In this document: in pieces, positions 15,271-22,526 of the stretch
Position numbering within the stretch: position 1 is the first letter of the stretch
Layout of the letters: each line of letters opens with the position of its first letter
Origin: Candidatus Sumerlaeota bacterium
GTDB lineage: Bacteria; Sumerlaeota; Sumerlaeia; JADFCW01
NCBI GenBank assembly: GCA_017161705.1
Contig: JADFCW010000026.1
Location: forward strand, 1-32,083
Length of the DNA stretch: 32,083 nucleotides
Direction of reading: 5' to 3'
Position numbers and translations under genes: made by a program
The notes under the pieces: model-generated
What the model was told of the DNA's origin: nothing
The model's database searches: none
Seen by the model: only the letters and a program-made list of their open reading frames with translations

Positions 15271-15729
15271 ATGTCGGAAAAACCTACTCGCGTTCTGTTC
15301 TTGTGCGTCGGCAACGCCTGCCGCTCGCAAATGGCCGAGGCTTTGTTGCGGCATCTGGGCGGCGCGCGCTTCGAGGCCTTCAGCGCCGGCTCGATACCCA
15401 GCGGCATTTTTTCGATGACCATCCGCGCCCTTGAAGAAGTCGGCATTGACGCAAGCGCGCAGTTTTCCAAGCATTGGAGCATCTTTCTGAACGCACCGCC
15501 CTTCGATTACATCATCACGCTCTGCGAGCCTGAGGCAAAAAACTGCCCCATCATCCCGGCGGGCAAAGGCGAACGCCTCCATTGGCCGTTCGAGGATCCG
15601 GCCTCGGCCACGGGAAGCGACGAAGAGCGCATGGCGGTGTTTCGGCGCGTGCGCGATCAGATCGCCGCGAAACTATGCGAGTTTTTCAACCTCGAGCCGA
15701 TGAAAAAAACATCCGACGGATCGGCCTGA
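15271..15729 (+). CDS. arsC: Thioredoxin-coupled arsenate reductase, low-molecular-weight phosphatase fold
   Basis: A 152-aa cytoplasmic protein of the LMW tyrosine phosphatase fold. It has the P-loop C-x5-R as Cys12-VGNAC-Arg18 and the general acid Asp109 in WPFEDP. The pair Cys85 (ITLC) and Cys92 (KNCP) forms the redox relay of thioredoxin-dependent ArsC, so reduction of arsenate to arsenite is the likelier role over tyrosine dephosphorylation. The LHWPFEDP...RMAVFRRVRDQI end also matches ArsC. The ATG at 15271 has GGGAG 7 bases upstream. No ars regulator or arsenite pump is next to it, so it stands alone after glmS. Its last codons overlap the terminator of the convergent permease gene. 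Confidence 0.88.
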   Translation: MSEKPTRVLFLCVGNACRSQMAEALLRHLGGARFEAFSAGSIPSGIFSMTIRALEEVGIDASAQFSKHWSIFLNAPPFDYIITLCEPEAKNCPIIPAGKGERLHWPFEDPASATGSDEERMAVFRRVRDQIAAKLCEFFNLEPMKKTSDGSA

Positions 15730-15735
15730 TCCGTC
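15703..15735 (-). terminator. Intrinsic terminator of the ABC permease gene
   Basis: Perfect 8-bp stem GACGGATC/GATCCGTC (15715-15722 and 15728-15735), loop of 5, then on the minus strand a run of seven T (15709-15703). It lies 26 bases after the permease stop and inside the 3' end of the convergent arsC gene. Confidence 0.75.
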
Positions 15736-15760
15736 CCCTTGTTCCCGCTCCGGCCGCGCC

Positions 15761-17479
15761 TCACATGCGGAAGACCTCGCCGAGACGACGGCCCATGAAC
15801 CGCGCGGCGAGCAGGAAGCATACCAGCAAAAACACCATTCCCAGTATCCCCATGGCGCTGGCGACAAACGGCCCGTCGTCTATCCGGCCGACCAGGGTGT
15901 AGATGGCTTTGGCAATCGGATAATGCTCGCGGCGGAATGCCAGCATTAGGCTCTCGCTGACCTCGAGCATGGCGAAGGCAAACGCCAGAACGCCGCCGGC
16001 CATAAGGTGGGGAAAAATCAGCGGGATGGAAATGCGCCGCATGGTGGTCAGAGGCCGCGCGCCCAGATTGGCCGACGCCTCCTCGAAGACCACGCTGGTC
16101 TGCTCGAAGCCCGCAATCGCTGCCCGCACGGTGAACGGCAGTCGCCGGATGCTGTAGGCGACAACCAGCAGGAGTGTGGGATTGACGCGGGGATCGAGCC
16201 ACGGCACGCCGGCGAATCCGCTCAGATAGCCGAACGCCAGCACGATGCCGGGAAGCGCTAGGGGAAGCATAGCGAGAAGTTCCAGAAGGGCACGGCCGCG
16301 AATTCGCCGCCGCGTCAGATAGTGGGCGATGAGGAATCCCAGGGCCAGGTCGGCCGCGGTGCTGAACAGGCTCAATAGCAGGCTGAACCGGATGCTCGAC
16401 AGAGCCAGCGGATGGTGAAACAGCAGACGATAATAGTCGGCCGTGTAGCGTTCGGGCAGGATGGAGATACTCCAGCGCGCGGCAACGGACTTGAGAAACA
16501 CGCACAGGTGGGGCAGAACAGCCACAGCCGTGACGCCGAGCATGAGGGCCCAAATGGCCGCCGCCGTCCAGGGTGCGGCGCGGCGCTCGCGCGATCTCAG
16601 GCCGCCGCGTTCGCCCGTCGCCGTCCAGCGCGCACGGGCGGCCCAGCGCGACAAGACGAAAACCAGTGCCGTCACCAGCAGAACGATCAGGACCAGCGCA
16701 TAGCCGATTGGATTGCTCTCAGCCTCGTCCACCTGGTCGAAGATTTTCACCGGCGCGACTTCGCGGTAGCCGAAAATCAGCGGCGTGCCGAGATCGGTGA
16801 AGGCCCAGATGAACACAATGATGGCGCCGGCGAAATAGCCGGGCAGAATCAGCGGAAACGTAATGTCGCGGAACAGGCGCCAGCCGCGCGCTCCGAGGTT
16901 CCGCGCCGCCTCTTCGAGCGTCGCGTCCACGGAGGCCAGCGCTGCCATGAGGTTGAGATAAATAATCGGGTAGAGGTGGAGGCTCTCCAGCAGCACGACG
17001 CCCCAGAAGCGATACCGGCCCAGCCAGTCAATCGGATTCTGCTCGTTGATCAGACCCAGCCGCATGAGCAGAAGATTCAACGAGCCGTAGCGGGTGAGAA
17101 AGTGATAGACGCCGATGGCGCCGACAAACGGCGGCAGGATCATCGGCGCCAGCATCAGCGCCGACAGCGCCTGCTTGCCGCGAAACGCATAACGCGACAT
17201 GGGCAGCGCGAGGGCAAACCCGATCAGGCTGCTCACGACCACTACGCACAGCGCGATCGCAAAACTGTTGCCGAGCGAAATCCGGAAAATCGGATTGTCC
17301 CACAGAAGCCGAAACAACTCGAGCGTCGGCTTCCGATCCACCACAAACGCGCCGCGCACCACATAGCCGAGCGGATAGAGGAGAAATACCGCAAGAAACA
17401 CAACCACGAGCGCGAGAGCAGTCAGATCGAAACGACTGAACCGCCGGCCCATGAAAGCGTGAGGGGAGTATGCTGCCAT
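15761..17479 (-). CDS. ABC transporter permease, fused two-domain ferric-iron/thiamine type
   Basis: A 572-aa inner-membrane protein with about 12 transmembrane segments in two homologous halves. Each half carries the EAA loop that contacts the ATPase: EEAARNLGARGWRLFRD then ITFPLILPG, and EEASANLGARPLTTMRR then ISIPLIFPH. This fused permease is typical of the FbpB/AfuB iron(III) importers and relatives for thiamine or phosphonates. The ATPase gene upstream on the same strand completes the core transporter. No periplasmic binding protein is in the window, so the substrate stays open; iron is the default guess, helped by a ferritin-like gene nearby. The start at 17479 lacks a strong ribosome-binding site. 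A strong terminator follows. Confidence 0.9.
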   Translation of the reverse strand: MAAYSPHAFMGRRFSRFDLTALALVVVFLAVFLLYPLGYVVRGAFVVDRKPTLELFRLLWDNPIFRISLGNSFAIALCVVVVSSLIGFALALPMSRYAFRGKQALSALMLAPMILPPFVGAIGVYHFLTRYGSLNLLLMRLGLINEQNPIDWLGRYRFWGVVLLESLHLYPIIYLNLMAALASVDATLEEAARNLGARGWRLFRDITFPLILPGYFAGAIIVFIWAFTDLGTPLIFGYREVAPVKIFDQVDEAESNPIGYALVLIVLLVTALVFVLSRWAARARWTATGERGGLRSRERRAAPWTAAAIWALMLGVTAVAVLPHLCVFLKSVAARWSISILPERYTADYYRLLFHHPLALSSIRFSLLLSLFSTAADLALGFLIAHYLTRRRIRGRALLELLAMLPLALPGIVLAFGYLSGFAGVPWLDPRVNPTLLLVVAYSIRRLPFTVRAAIAGFEQTSVVFEEASANLGARPLTTMRRISIPLIFPHLMAGGVLAFAFAMLEVSESLMLAFRREHYPIAKAIYTLVGRIDDGPFVASAMGILGMVFLLVCFLLAARFMGRRLGEVFRM

Positions 17480-17654
17480 GGTCGTTTGTCTCTAAGCGCA
17501 AAAAGACCATCAGTCCCTGATATCGAATTTGGGGGTAAGCCATTTACCCTGCGTGTAGTTCGAATTTTTGTTTGCCGTGTTTTTTTCATTTCAACGAGCG
17601 TTTGGCCGACATCGGAGGCAAGAGAAATGCCCCGCTGAACCGCAAGAGCATACT

Positions 17655-17675
17655 GCAAATTAAAGTTTGAATTAC
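17655..17675. repeat. Third copy of the dispersed palindromic repeat
   Basis: GCAAATTAAAGTTTG followed by AATTAC matches the pair at 13160-13206 with a few changes (consensus core GCAAAYTRAAGTTTG). Confidence 0.6.
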
Positions 17676-17678
17676 AGA

Positions 17679-17707
17679 TCTTTGCGTCTCAGCTTCTCCG
17701 TGAAAGG
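17679..17707. repeat. Segment resembling a widespread TCTCYGYGTCTC-type intergenic repeat
   Basis: TCTTTGCGTCTCAGC followed by TTCTCCGTGAAAGG resembles intergenic repeats I recall from many environmental genomes, whose reverse reads like a 'cacggagaa...gacgcaaag' string. Only one copy is in the window, so the call rests on memory. Confidence 0.3.
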
Positions 17708-17710
17708 CCA

Positions 17711-18832
17711 TTATTTGTTTTCCGGCTTTAATAGAACAATATCTTCCGGCGCAACGGAGAGCGTAACTTCGCTGCCGTCGGGGATAGGCAGGCCGCTCCC
17801 GACCGTGCGAATCCTCAGGGGCACAGCGCCATCGGCCGCGCTCAGATCATACTCGATCGTATCGCCCAGGTAGTTGCCGCCAAGCACGCGCGCACGGAAG
17901 CAATTGACGGCCTCGGGCTCGGCAGCCCCGACCACGCGCGCCGATTCGGGGCGGAAACAGCAAACGACAGACTGTCCGGGGGAAAACCCGCCGGAATCGG
18001 ATGGATCCGCCGTCCCGGGGCTTTCGGCTTCGGCCGCAACCAGAAGGCGGCCAAGCGGGCCAGCCACCTCGCACCTGCCATCGGTCCGAAGGACCGCAAT
18101 GGTGCCATCCACAAAATTGGCGTCGCCCAAAAACCGTGCAGCAAACTGCGTCCGCGGACGCCGGTAGCAGGCGTCGGGCCGGCCTGTTTGCTCGATCCGT
18201 CCGGCGTTGAGAATGGCAATTCGCTGTGCCATCGAAAGCGCTTCTTTCTGATCGTGGGTCACATACAGCGTCGTAATACCGGTCTGGCGATGGATGCGAA
18301 CGATCTCCCGCCGCATTTCCAGCCGCAGGAGCGCATCCAGATTGCTCAACGGTTCGTCCATCAGGAGGACATCGGGCCTGACCACTAGAGCGCGGGCTAA
18401 CGCTACCCGCTGCTGCTGGCCGCCCGACAGCTCGCCAGGGTAGCGGCCGGCAAGATCGGCCAGATGGACGATCTCGAGCATTTCGGCCACGCGCCGGCGC
18501 CGCTCGGCCGCGCTCCACCGCCGTACGCGAAGTCCGTATTCGACGTTCTGCGCCACCGTCATGTGGGGCCACAGCGCATAGCCTTGAAACACCAGGGCGG
18601 CGTTGCGCCGGTGCGCCGGAACGGAGGTGATGTTGCGGTCGTCAAAAAAAACGGTGCCCGAATCGGGTTCGACCAAACCGGCGATTGCGCGCAAGAGCGT
18701 CGTCTTGCCGCAACCCGAAGGGCCGATGAGAAAAAACAGTTCTCCGGGGGCAACCTCGATCGAAACGTCGTCGAGAGCCACGGTGCTCCCATACCGCTTG
18801 CTCAGATGCTCGATGCGAACGCGAACCGCCAT
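17711..18832 (-). CDS. ABC transporter ATPase, ferric-iron/polyamine/thiamine importer type
   Basis: A 373-aa cytoplasmic ATPase that drives the permease at 15761-17479. Walker A is GPSGCGKTT (37-45), the Q-loop VFQGYALWPHMT, the signature LSGGQQQRVALARAL (from 135), Walker B VLLMDEPLSNLDA and the switch His VTHDQKEALSMA. The residues after about 230 form the TOBE regulatory domain typical of the FbpC/PotA/MalK class. The FGDANFVDG-like segment (LGDANFVDGTIAVL) marks the start of that domain. An AAGGA ribosome-binding site lies 7 bases before the ATG. Upstream, TTGACC and TAACGT spaced by 18 bases could be its promoter, but the second box is poor. The substrate cannot be deduced from the ATPase. 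Confidence 0.93.
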   Translation of the reverse strand: MAVRVRIEHLSKRYGSTVALDDVSIEVAPGELFFLIGPSGCGKTTLLRAIAGLVEPDSGTVFFDDRNITSVPAHRRNAALVFQGYALWPHMTVAQNVEYGLRVRRWSAAERRRRVAEMLEIVHLADLAGRYPGELSGGQQQRVALARALVVRPDVLLMDEPLSNLDALLRLEMRREIVRIHRQTGITTLYVTHDQKEALSMAQRIAILNAGRIEQTGRPDACYRRPRTQFAARFLGDANFVDGTIAVLRTDGRCEVAGPLGRLLVAAEAESPGTADPSDSGGFSPGQSVVCCFRPESARVVGAAEPEAVNCFRARVLGGNYLGDTIEYDLSAADGAVPLRIRTVGSGLPIPDGSEVTLSVAPEDIVLLKPENK

Positions 18833-18943
18833 GGCCGTCCTTCGGATGGTGAAGTGTTCCCTACTCGATGGACGTTAGGGCTGCAGGAAAGAAAAGGTCA
18901 AGTCTGAGGATTTGCCAGTGTAGCGAAGCGTCGCGCGGCGCGG

Positions 18944-19381
18944 TCAGGCAGCGGGCGGCTGCGCGTGGAGAGCATCCAGCCGGTCGCGCAGCGCGCGGTC
19001 TTCGGCGATCACGCGGGCCAAAAAGTCTTTGACCTCGCCGTCGGTGCACTGTGCATGATACTGCTCTAAAACGGCTAGGTCTTGTTCGACGGCTTGAAGC
19101 ACGCGCGGGAGCAGGTACCGGATGCACAGGTAGTTGCTTTCCACGACGCCGGGGGAAAATCCGCCGCTCTGTGGGACGCCTTCGAGTTTGAGAATCAACC
19201 GCGCGGCCTCGGCTGCCTGCCGCCGCCCGGCCGCCGCCGCGGCCTCGATCGCTTCTTGAATCGGACGGTCTTGCGGCGGAACATAGGGAGAGGCCTCGGC
19301 CAGATATGCTGCCAGCGAGTGGACCTTTCGCTGCATCACATCGTTGAGGATTTCGACTGTTTTCTCGGCTGTTTCGACCAT
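18944..19381 (-). CDS. Ferritin-like four-helix protein, function unknown
   Basis: A 145-aa, nearly all-helical acidic protein. Four long helices can be read: VETAEKTVEILNDVMQRKV, RPIQEAIEAAAAAGRRQAAE, YLCIRYLLPRVLQAVEQDL and EVKDFLARVIAEDRALRDRL. Recurrent Glu and His residues (LEQYHAQC) recall the ferritin/bacterioferritin-like superfamily, but I cannot place a full pair of E-x-x-H iron-site motifs, so metal binding is not shown. It starts 12 bases after the nuoN stop and so is the last gene of the nuo operon. An accessory or assembly role for complex I, or a stress/iron protein riding on the operon, are both possible. No signal peptide. Confidence 0.6.
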   Translation of the reverse strand: MVETAEKTVEILNDVMQRKVHSLAAYLAEASPYVPPQDRPIQEAIEAAAAAGRRQAAEAARLILKLEGVPQSGGFSPGVVESNYLCIRYLLPRVLQAVEQDLAVLEQYHAQCTDGEVKDFLARVIAEDRALRDRLDALHAQPPAA

Positions 19382-19393
19382 GGGACGTCGGCT

Positions 19394-20914
19394 TTAAAAC
19401 TCCGTCAGGTTCAGGGGAATGGAGCCGGCGATGTTTTGCACCGGGGTCCAGAAGACGAACAGGAAAAAGACTGCCGTCGCCAGCACAACCAGCAATCCGC
19501 CGCCAAGTGTCGTGATTTGCAGGGGCGACGGGTCTTCCGGAGGATCGAACACCATCGCCTTGACTATCCTTAAATAGTAGTGGGCGGAAACCACCACGTT
19601 GGCCACGGCGATCAGCGCCAAAACAATGGCCGAACTGGAACCGGATTTGATCAGCGCACCGAACAGTTTGAACTTGGCCAGAAAACCGGCCGTCGGCGGG
19701 ATGCCCAGAAGCGACAGCAAAAAGATGATGAACAGAACCGCGACCAGCGGCGACCGGTGGATCATCCCGCGATAGACCGCCAAGTCGCACCGGTCGGTGA
19801 GGTTTTCAATGTAGAGCACTACAAAAAATGCGCCGAGATTCATCACCAGATACACGGCCAGATAAATCAGCACGGCCTCGAACGCCTCGCGGTTCAACAC
19901 GGCAAAGGCTGCTGCCATATAGCCGGCGTGCGCAATGCTCGAGTAGGCGAGCAGCCGCTTGAGATTGGTTTGCCAGAGGGCGATCAGATTGCCCACGGAC
20001 ATGGTCAGAGCGGCCAGGAGCAGCAGGATTGTCCAGGGCTGGATACTCTGGATCGCGAGGGGAACCGCCTGGTCGGTTTCGACCTGGCAATAGAGGGGAT
20101 ATACGACGCGCAACAGTGCAGCGAACCCAGCCGCCTTAGAAGCCACCGACAAGTAAGCGGTGATTGCTGTCGGCGCGCCCTCATAGACATCGGGACACCA
20201 CGAGTGGAATGGGACGAGGGCCATTTTGAATCCGAGGCCGACCAGCAGCAGGATCAGTCCGACGCCCAGTGCGGCGGCTTTCTCGGGCGCCACACGGTAG
20301 AGATCGGGCAGGGTGGTCGTGCCGGTCACTCCATACAGATAGGACATGCCAAACAGCATGACTGCACTGGCCACTGCGCCGTAGAGAATATATTTGAGCG
20401 AAGCCTCGGTGGCCCGACGGTCTGTGCGGAAGTACCCCACCAAGACGTAGGAGGGCAGACTGATGGTCTCGATAGCTAGATAAAGAACCAGAAAATCGCG
20501 CGAGGCGGCCGTTATTGACATGGCGACGGTGGCCAGCATCAGAAGCGCGTAGTATTCGCCGGAGCGCTGGCCGCGCATGGGTTTGGCCTGCAAGGAAACA
20601 AAGACGGTCGCCAGTGCGGTTGTGACAAAAAGCAGCGTCAAGAGCAAACCGAGGCGGTCGAGAATGAGGCGCTGGCCGAAAATCGGGGCCGGGGATTGGA
20701 GCGGATGTGCAGCCCAGGCCGGCGCCAGATTCAGAAGGAGCCCGAGCAGCAAAGCGAGTGTTGCGCCCAGACACGCCAAAGCGACCAGGCCGGTGAGATA
20801 GGAACGCCTCGCCGGCAGAAACCAATCCACGACAATTACCAGAATCGCCGCCGCGCAGAGCAGCAGGATCGGCAATCCCGGCATCAGGTCATTGAGGATT
20901 TCCTGCCACGTCAC
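19394..20914 (-). CDS. nuoN: NADH-quinone oxidoreductase subunit N
   Basis: Proton-pumping antiporter-like subunit of complex I in the inner membrane, 506 aa, about 14 transmembrane helices. Visible signatures are YLAIETISLPSYVLVGYFR, with the conserved Glu of helix 5, and KMALVPFHSWCPDVYEGAPT, with the key Lys and the loop into broken helix 7. SNLKRLLAYSS-like and SIAHAGYM sequences (LWQTNLKRLLAYSSIAHAGY) follow. The GTG at 20914 was chosen because GAGG lies 9 bases upstream; a TTG three codons earlier would touch that site. It lies 32 bases after nuoM. Confidence 0.96.
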   Translation of the reverse strand: MTWQEILNDLMPGLPILLLCAAAILVIVVDWFLPARRSYLTGLVALACLGATLALLLGLLLNLAPAWAAHPLQSPAPIFGQRLILDRLGLLLTLLFVTTALATVFVSLQAKPMRGQRSGEYYALLMLATVAMSITAASRDFLVLYLAIETISLPSYVLVGYFRTDRRATEASLKYILYGAVASAVMLFGMSYLYGVTGTTTLPDLYRVAPEKAAALGVGLILLLVGLGFKMALVPFHSWCPDVYEGAPTAITAYLSVASKAAGFAALLRVVYPLYCQVETDQAVPLAIQSIQPWTILLLLAALTMSVGNLIALWQTNLKRLLAYSSIAHAGYMAAAFAVLNREAFEAVLIYLAVYLVMNLGAFFVVLYIENLTDRCDLAVYRGMIHRSPLVAVLFIIFLLSLLGIPPTAGFLAKFKLFGALIKSGSSSAIVLALIAVANVVVSAHYYLRIVKAMVFDPPEDPSPLQITTLGGGLLVVLATAVFFLFVFWTPVQNIAGSIPLNLTEF

Positions 20915-20946
20915 TGCAAGCAACCTCGGGCCGCGATCGGGCGGTC

Positions 20947-22503
20947 TCAGAATCCCGACGCAACCGGATAGAGTTGGTGAATCAGCGCGACCATCGTTCC
21001 ATCAAAAACGCGCAAGGCCAGGTTGGGGAAAATGCCCAGCACAATGCACAGCACCGCCAGCGGTGCGAGCGTGAAAATCTCGATGGCATTGGCGTCGGGA
21101 AAGGCCTTGTATTCCGGTTTCAGTTCGCCCAGATACACGCGCTGCATGCACCAGAGAATGTATCCTGCTGTCAGAACAACGCCCACGGAGGCCATCAGCG
21201 TAATGACGCGCGCATAGGGCAGAATGCTTTCATCGGCGGTGAAGGCGCCAAGAAACACCATTACCTCGCTGATGAAGCCGTTCAGACCGGGCAAACCCAG
21301 CGAAGAGAAGAAGCCGACAATAGCCAGAGCAAAATAGCGGGGCATGTGGGCGCCAAGACCGCCGAAGCGCGCAATTTCGCGATGATGGGCGCGGTCGTAA
21401 ATCACGCCCACGAGCAAAAACAGCATGGCCGACGACAGACCATGATTGAACATTTGAAATACCGCGCCGTTGACCGCCGCACGGTTCATGGCCGCAATCC
21501 CCAGCAACACATAGCCCATGTGGCTGACACTCGAATAGGCCACCAGTTTCTTGAAGTCCGTCTGAGCCATGGCGCAAAACGCGCCGTAGATGATGTTGAT
21601 CAGTCCGAAAACGGCGATGATATAGAGCGTCGAAACGCCGAGAGTCGTGCCGGTCGTAGTGTCCGTGAACATCGGCAGATTAATGCGGAAGATGCCGTAG
21701 CCGCCCATTTTCAACAGTACGCCGGCAAGGATAACCGAAATGGCGGTTGGAGCCTCGACGTGGGCGTCGGGCAACCATGTGTGGAAGGGGAACATGGGGA
21801 TCTTGATGGCAAAGCAAATAAAGAACGCCCAGAAGAGCAGTTGCTGAATGCCGAGGGCCGTGCGGAAGGGCTGTTGCTCGATGAGAAAGTCTATGTCAAA
21901 CGGGCGGCCGGTATGGCGGTATTGGAAATAGAGGGCCAGCATGGCCAGCAGCATCAGGACGCTGCCGACGAGGGTGTAGATGAAGAACTTGATGGCGGCA
22001 TACTCGCGGCGCGGGCCGCCCCACACGCCGATCAAAAAATACATCGGCAGGAGCATCAGTTCCCAGAACACATAGAACAGGAACAGGTCTTTGGCGCAGA
22101 ACACGCCCATCATGCCGCAGACCAGAAGCTGGTACATGGCGTGGAAACCCTTGACACCCTTTTGAATGCCAAACGCGGCAAAACAGGCGAGGAAGGAGAG
22201 CAGGCCGGTCAGAAAAATCAGCGAAACGCTCAGGCCGTCGGCGCCCATGTAGTATTGAATATGATACGTCGAGATCCAGTCGGCCTTGACCACAAAGTAG
22301 AAAGTCCCGCCGGACGACGGCCCTCCCAGGGCGAAATATCGCCCCAGCATCAGACACGTGAGGATAAACACGATGCCGGTGAATACGGCGGACGTCCACC
22401 GGATGGCTCCGGCTGCCCGCGCCGGAATGCACAAGATCACCAGCAGCCCGACAATCGGTACGAACGTGATCAACGTCAGCAAAAGGGAATCTGGAACAAC
22501 CAT
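20947..22503 (-). CDS. nuoM: NADH-quinone oxidoreductase subunit M
   Basis: Second antiporter-like proton-pumping subunit of the complex I membrane arm, 518 aa. Signatures are FYVFWELMLLPMYFLIGVWGG (conserved Glu of helix 5), KIPMFPFHTWLPDAHVEAPT and LLKMGGYGIFRINLPMF, then TDFKKLVAYSSVSHMGYVLLG. The second ATG, at 22503, is preferred because GAGG then lies 9 bases upstream; the ATG at 22512 abuts that site. Gap to nuoL is 23 bases. Intact and of usual length. Confidence 0.97.
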   Translation of the reverse strand: MVVPDSLLLTLITFVPIVGLLVILCIPARAAGAIRWTSAVFTGIVFILTCLMLGRYFALGGPSSGGTFYFVVKADWISTYHIQYYMGADGLSVSLIFLTGLLSFLACFAAFGIQKGVKGFHAMYQLLVCGMMGVFCAKDLFLFYVFWELMLLPMYFLIGVWGGPRREYAAIKFFIYTLVGSVLMLLAMLALYFQYRHTGRPFDIDFLIEQQPFRTALGIQQLLFWAFFICFAIKIPMFPFHTWLPDAHVEAPTAISVILAGVLLKMGGYGIFRINLPMFTDTTTGTTLGVSTLYIIAVFGLINIIYGAFCAMAQTDFKKLVAYSSVSHMGYVLLGIAAMNRAAVNGAVFQMFNHGLSSAMLFLLVGVIYDRAHHREIARFGGLGAHMPRYFALAIVGFFSSLGLPGLNGFISEVMVFLGAFTADESILPYARVITLMASVGVVLTAGYILWCMQRVYLGELKPEYKAFPDANAIEIFTLAPLAVLCIVLGIFPNLALRVFDGTMVALIHQLYPVASGF

Positions 22504-22526
22504 GGAACGCATCCTCGTGGATTATT

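Larger units (their letters stand above)
17480..17710. other. Spacer between ABC ATPase and permease genes
   Basis: 231 bases with no credible gene, long for two subunits of one transporter. It holds a GGGTAA/TTACCC hairpin at 17533-17549, the third copy of the palindromic repeat at 17655-17675, and another repeat-like segment at 17679-17707. Confidence 0.5.
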
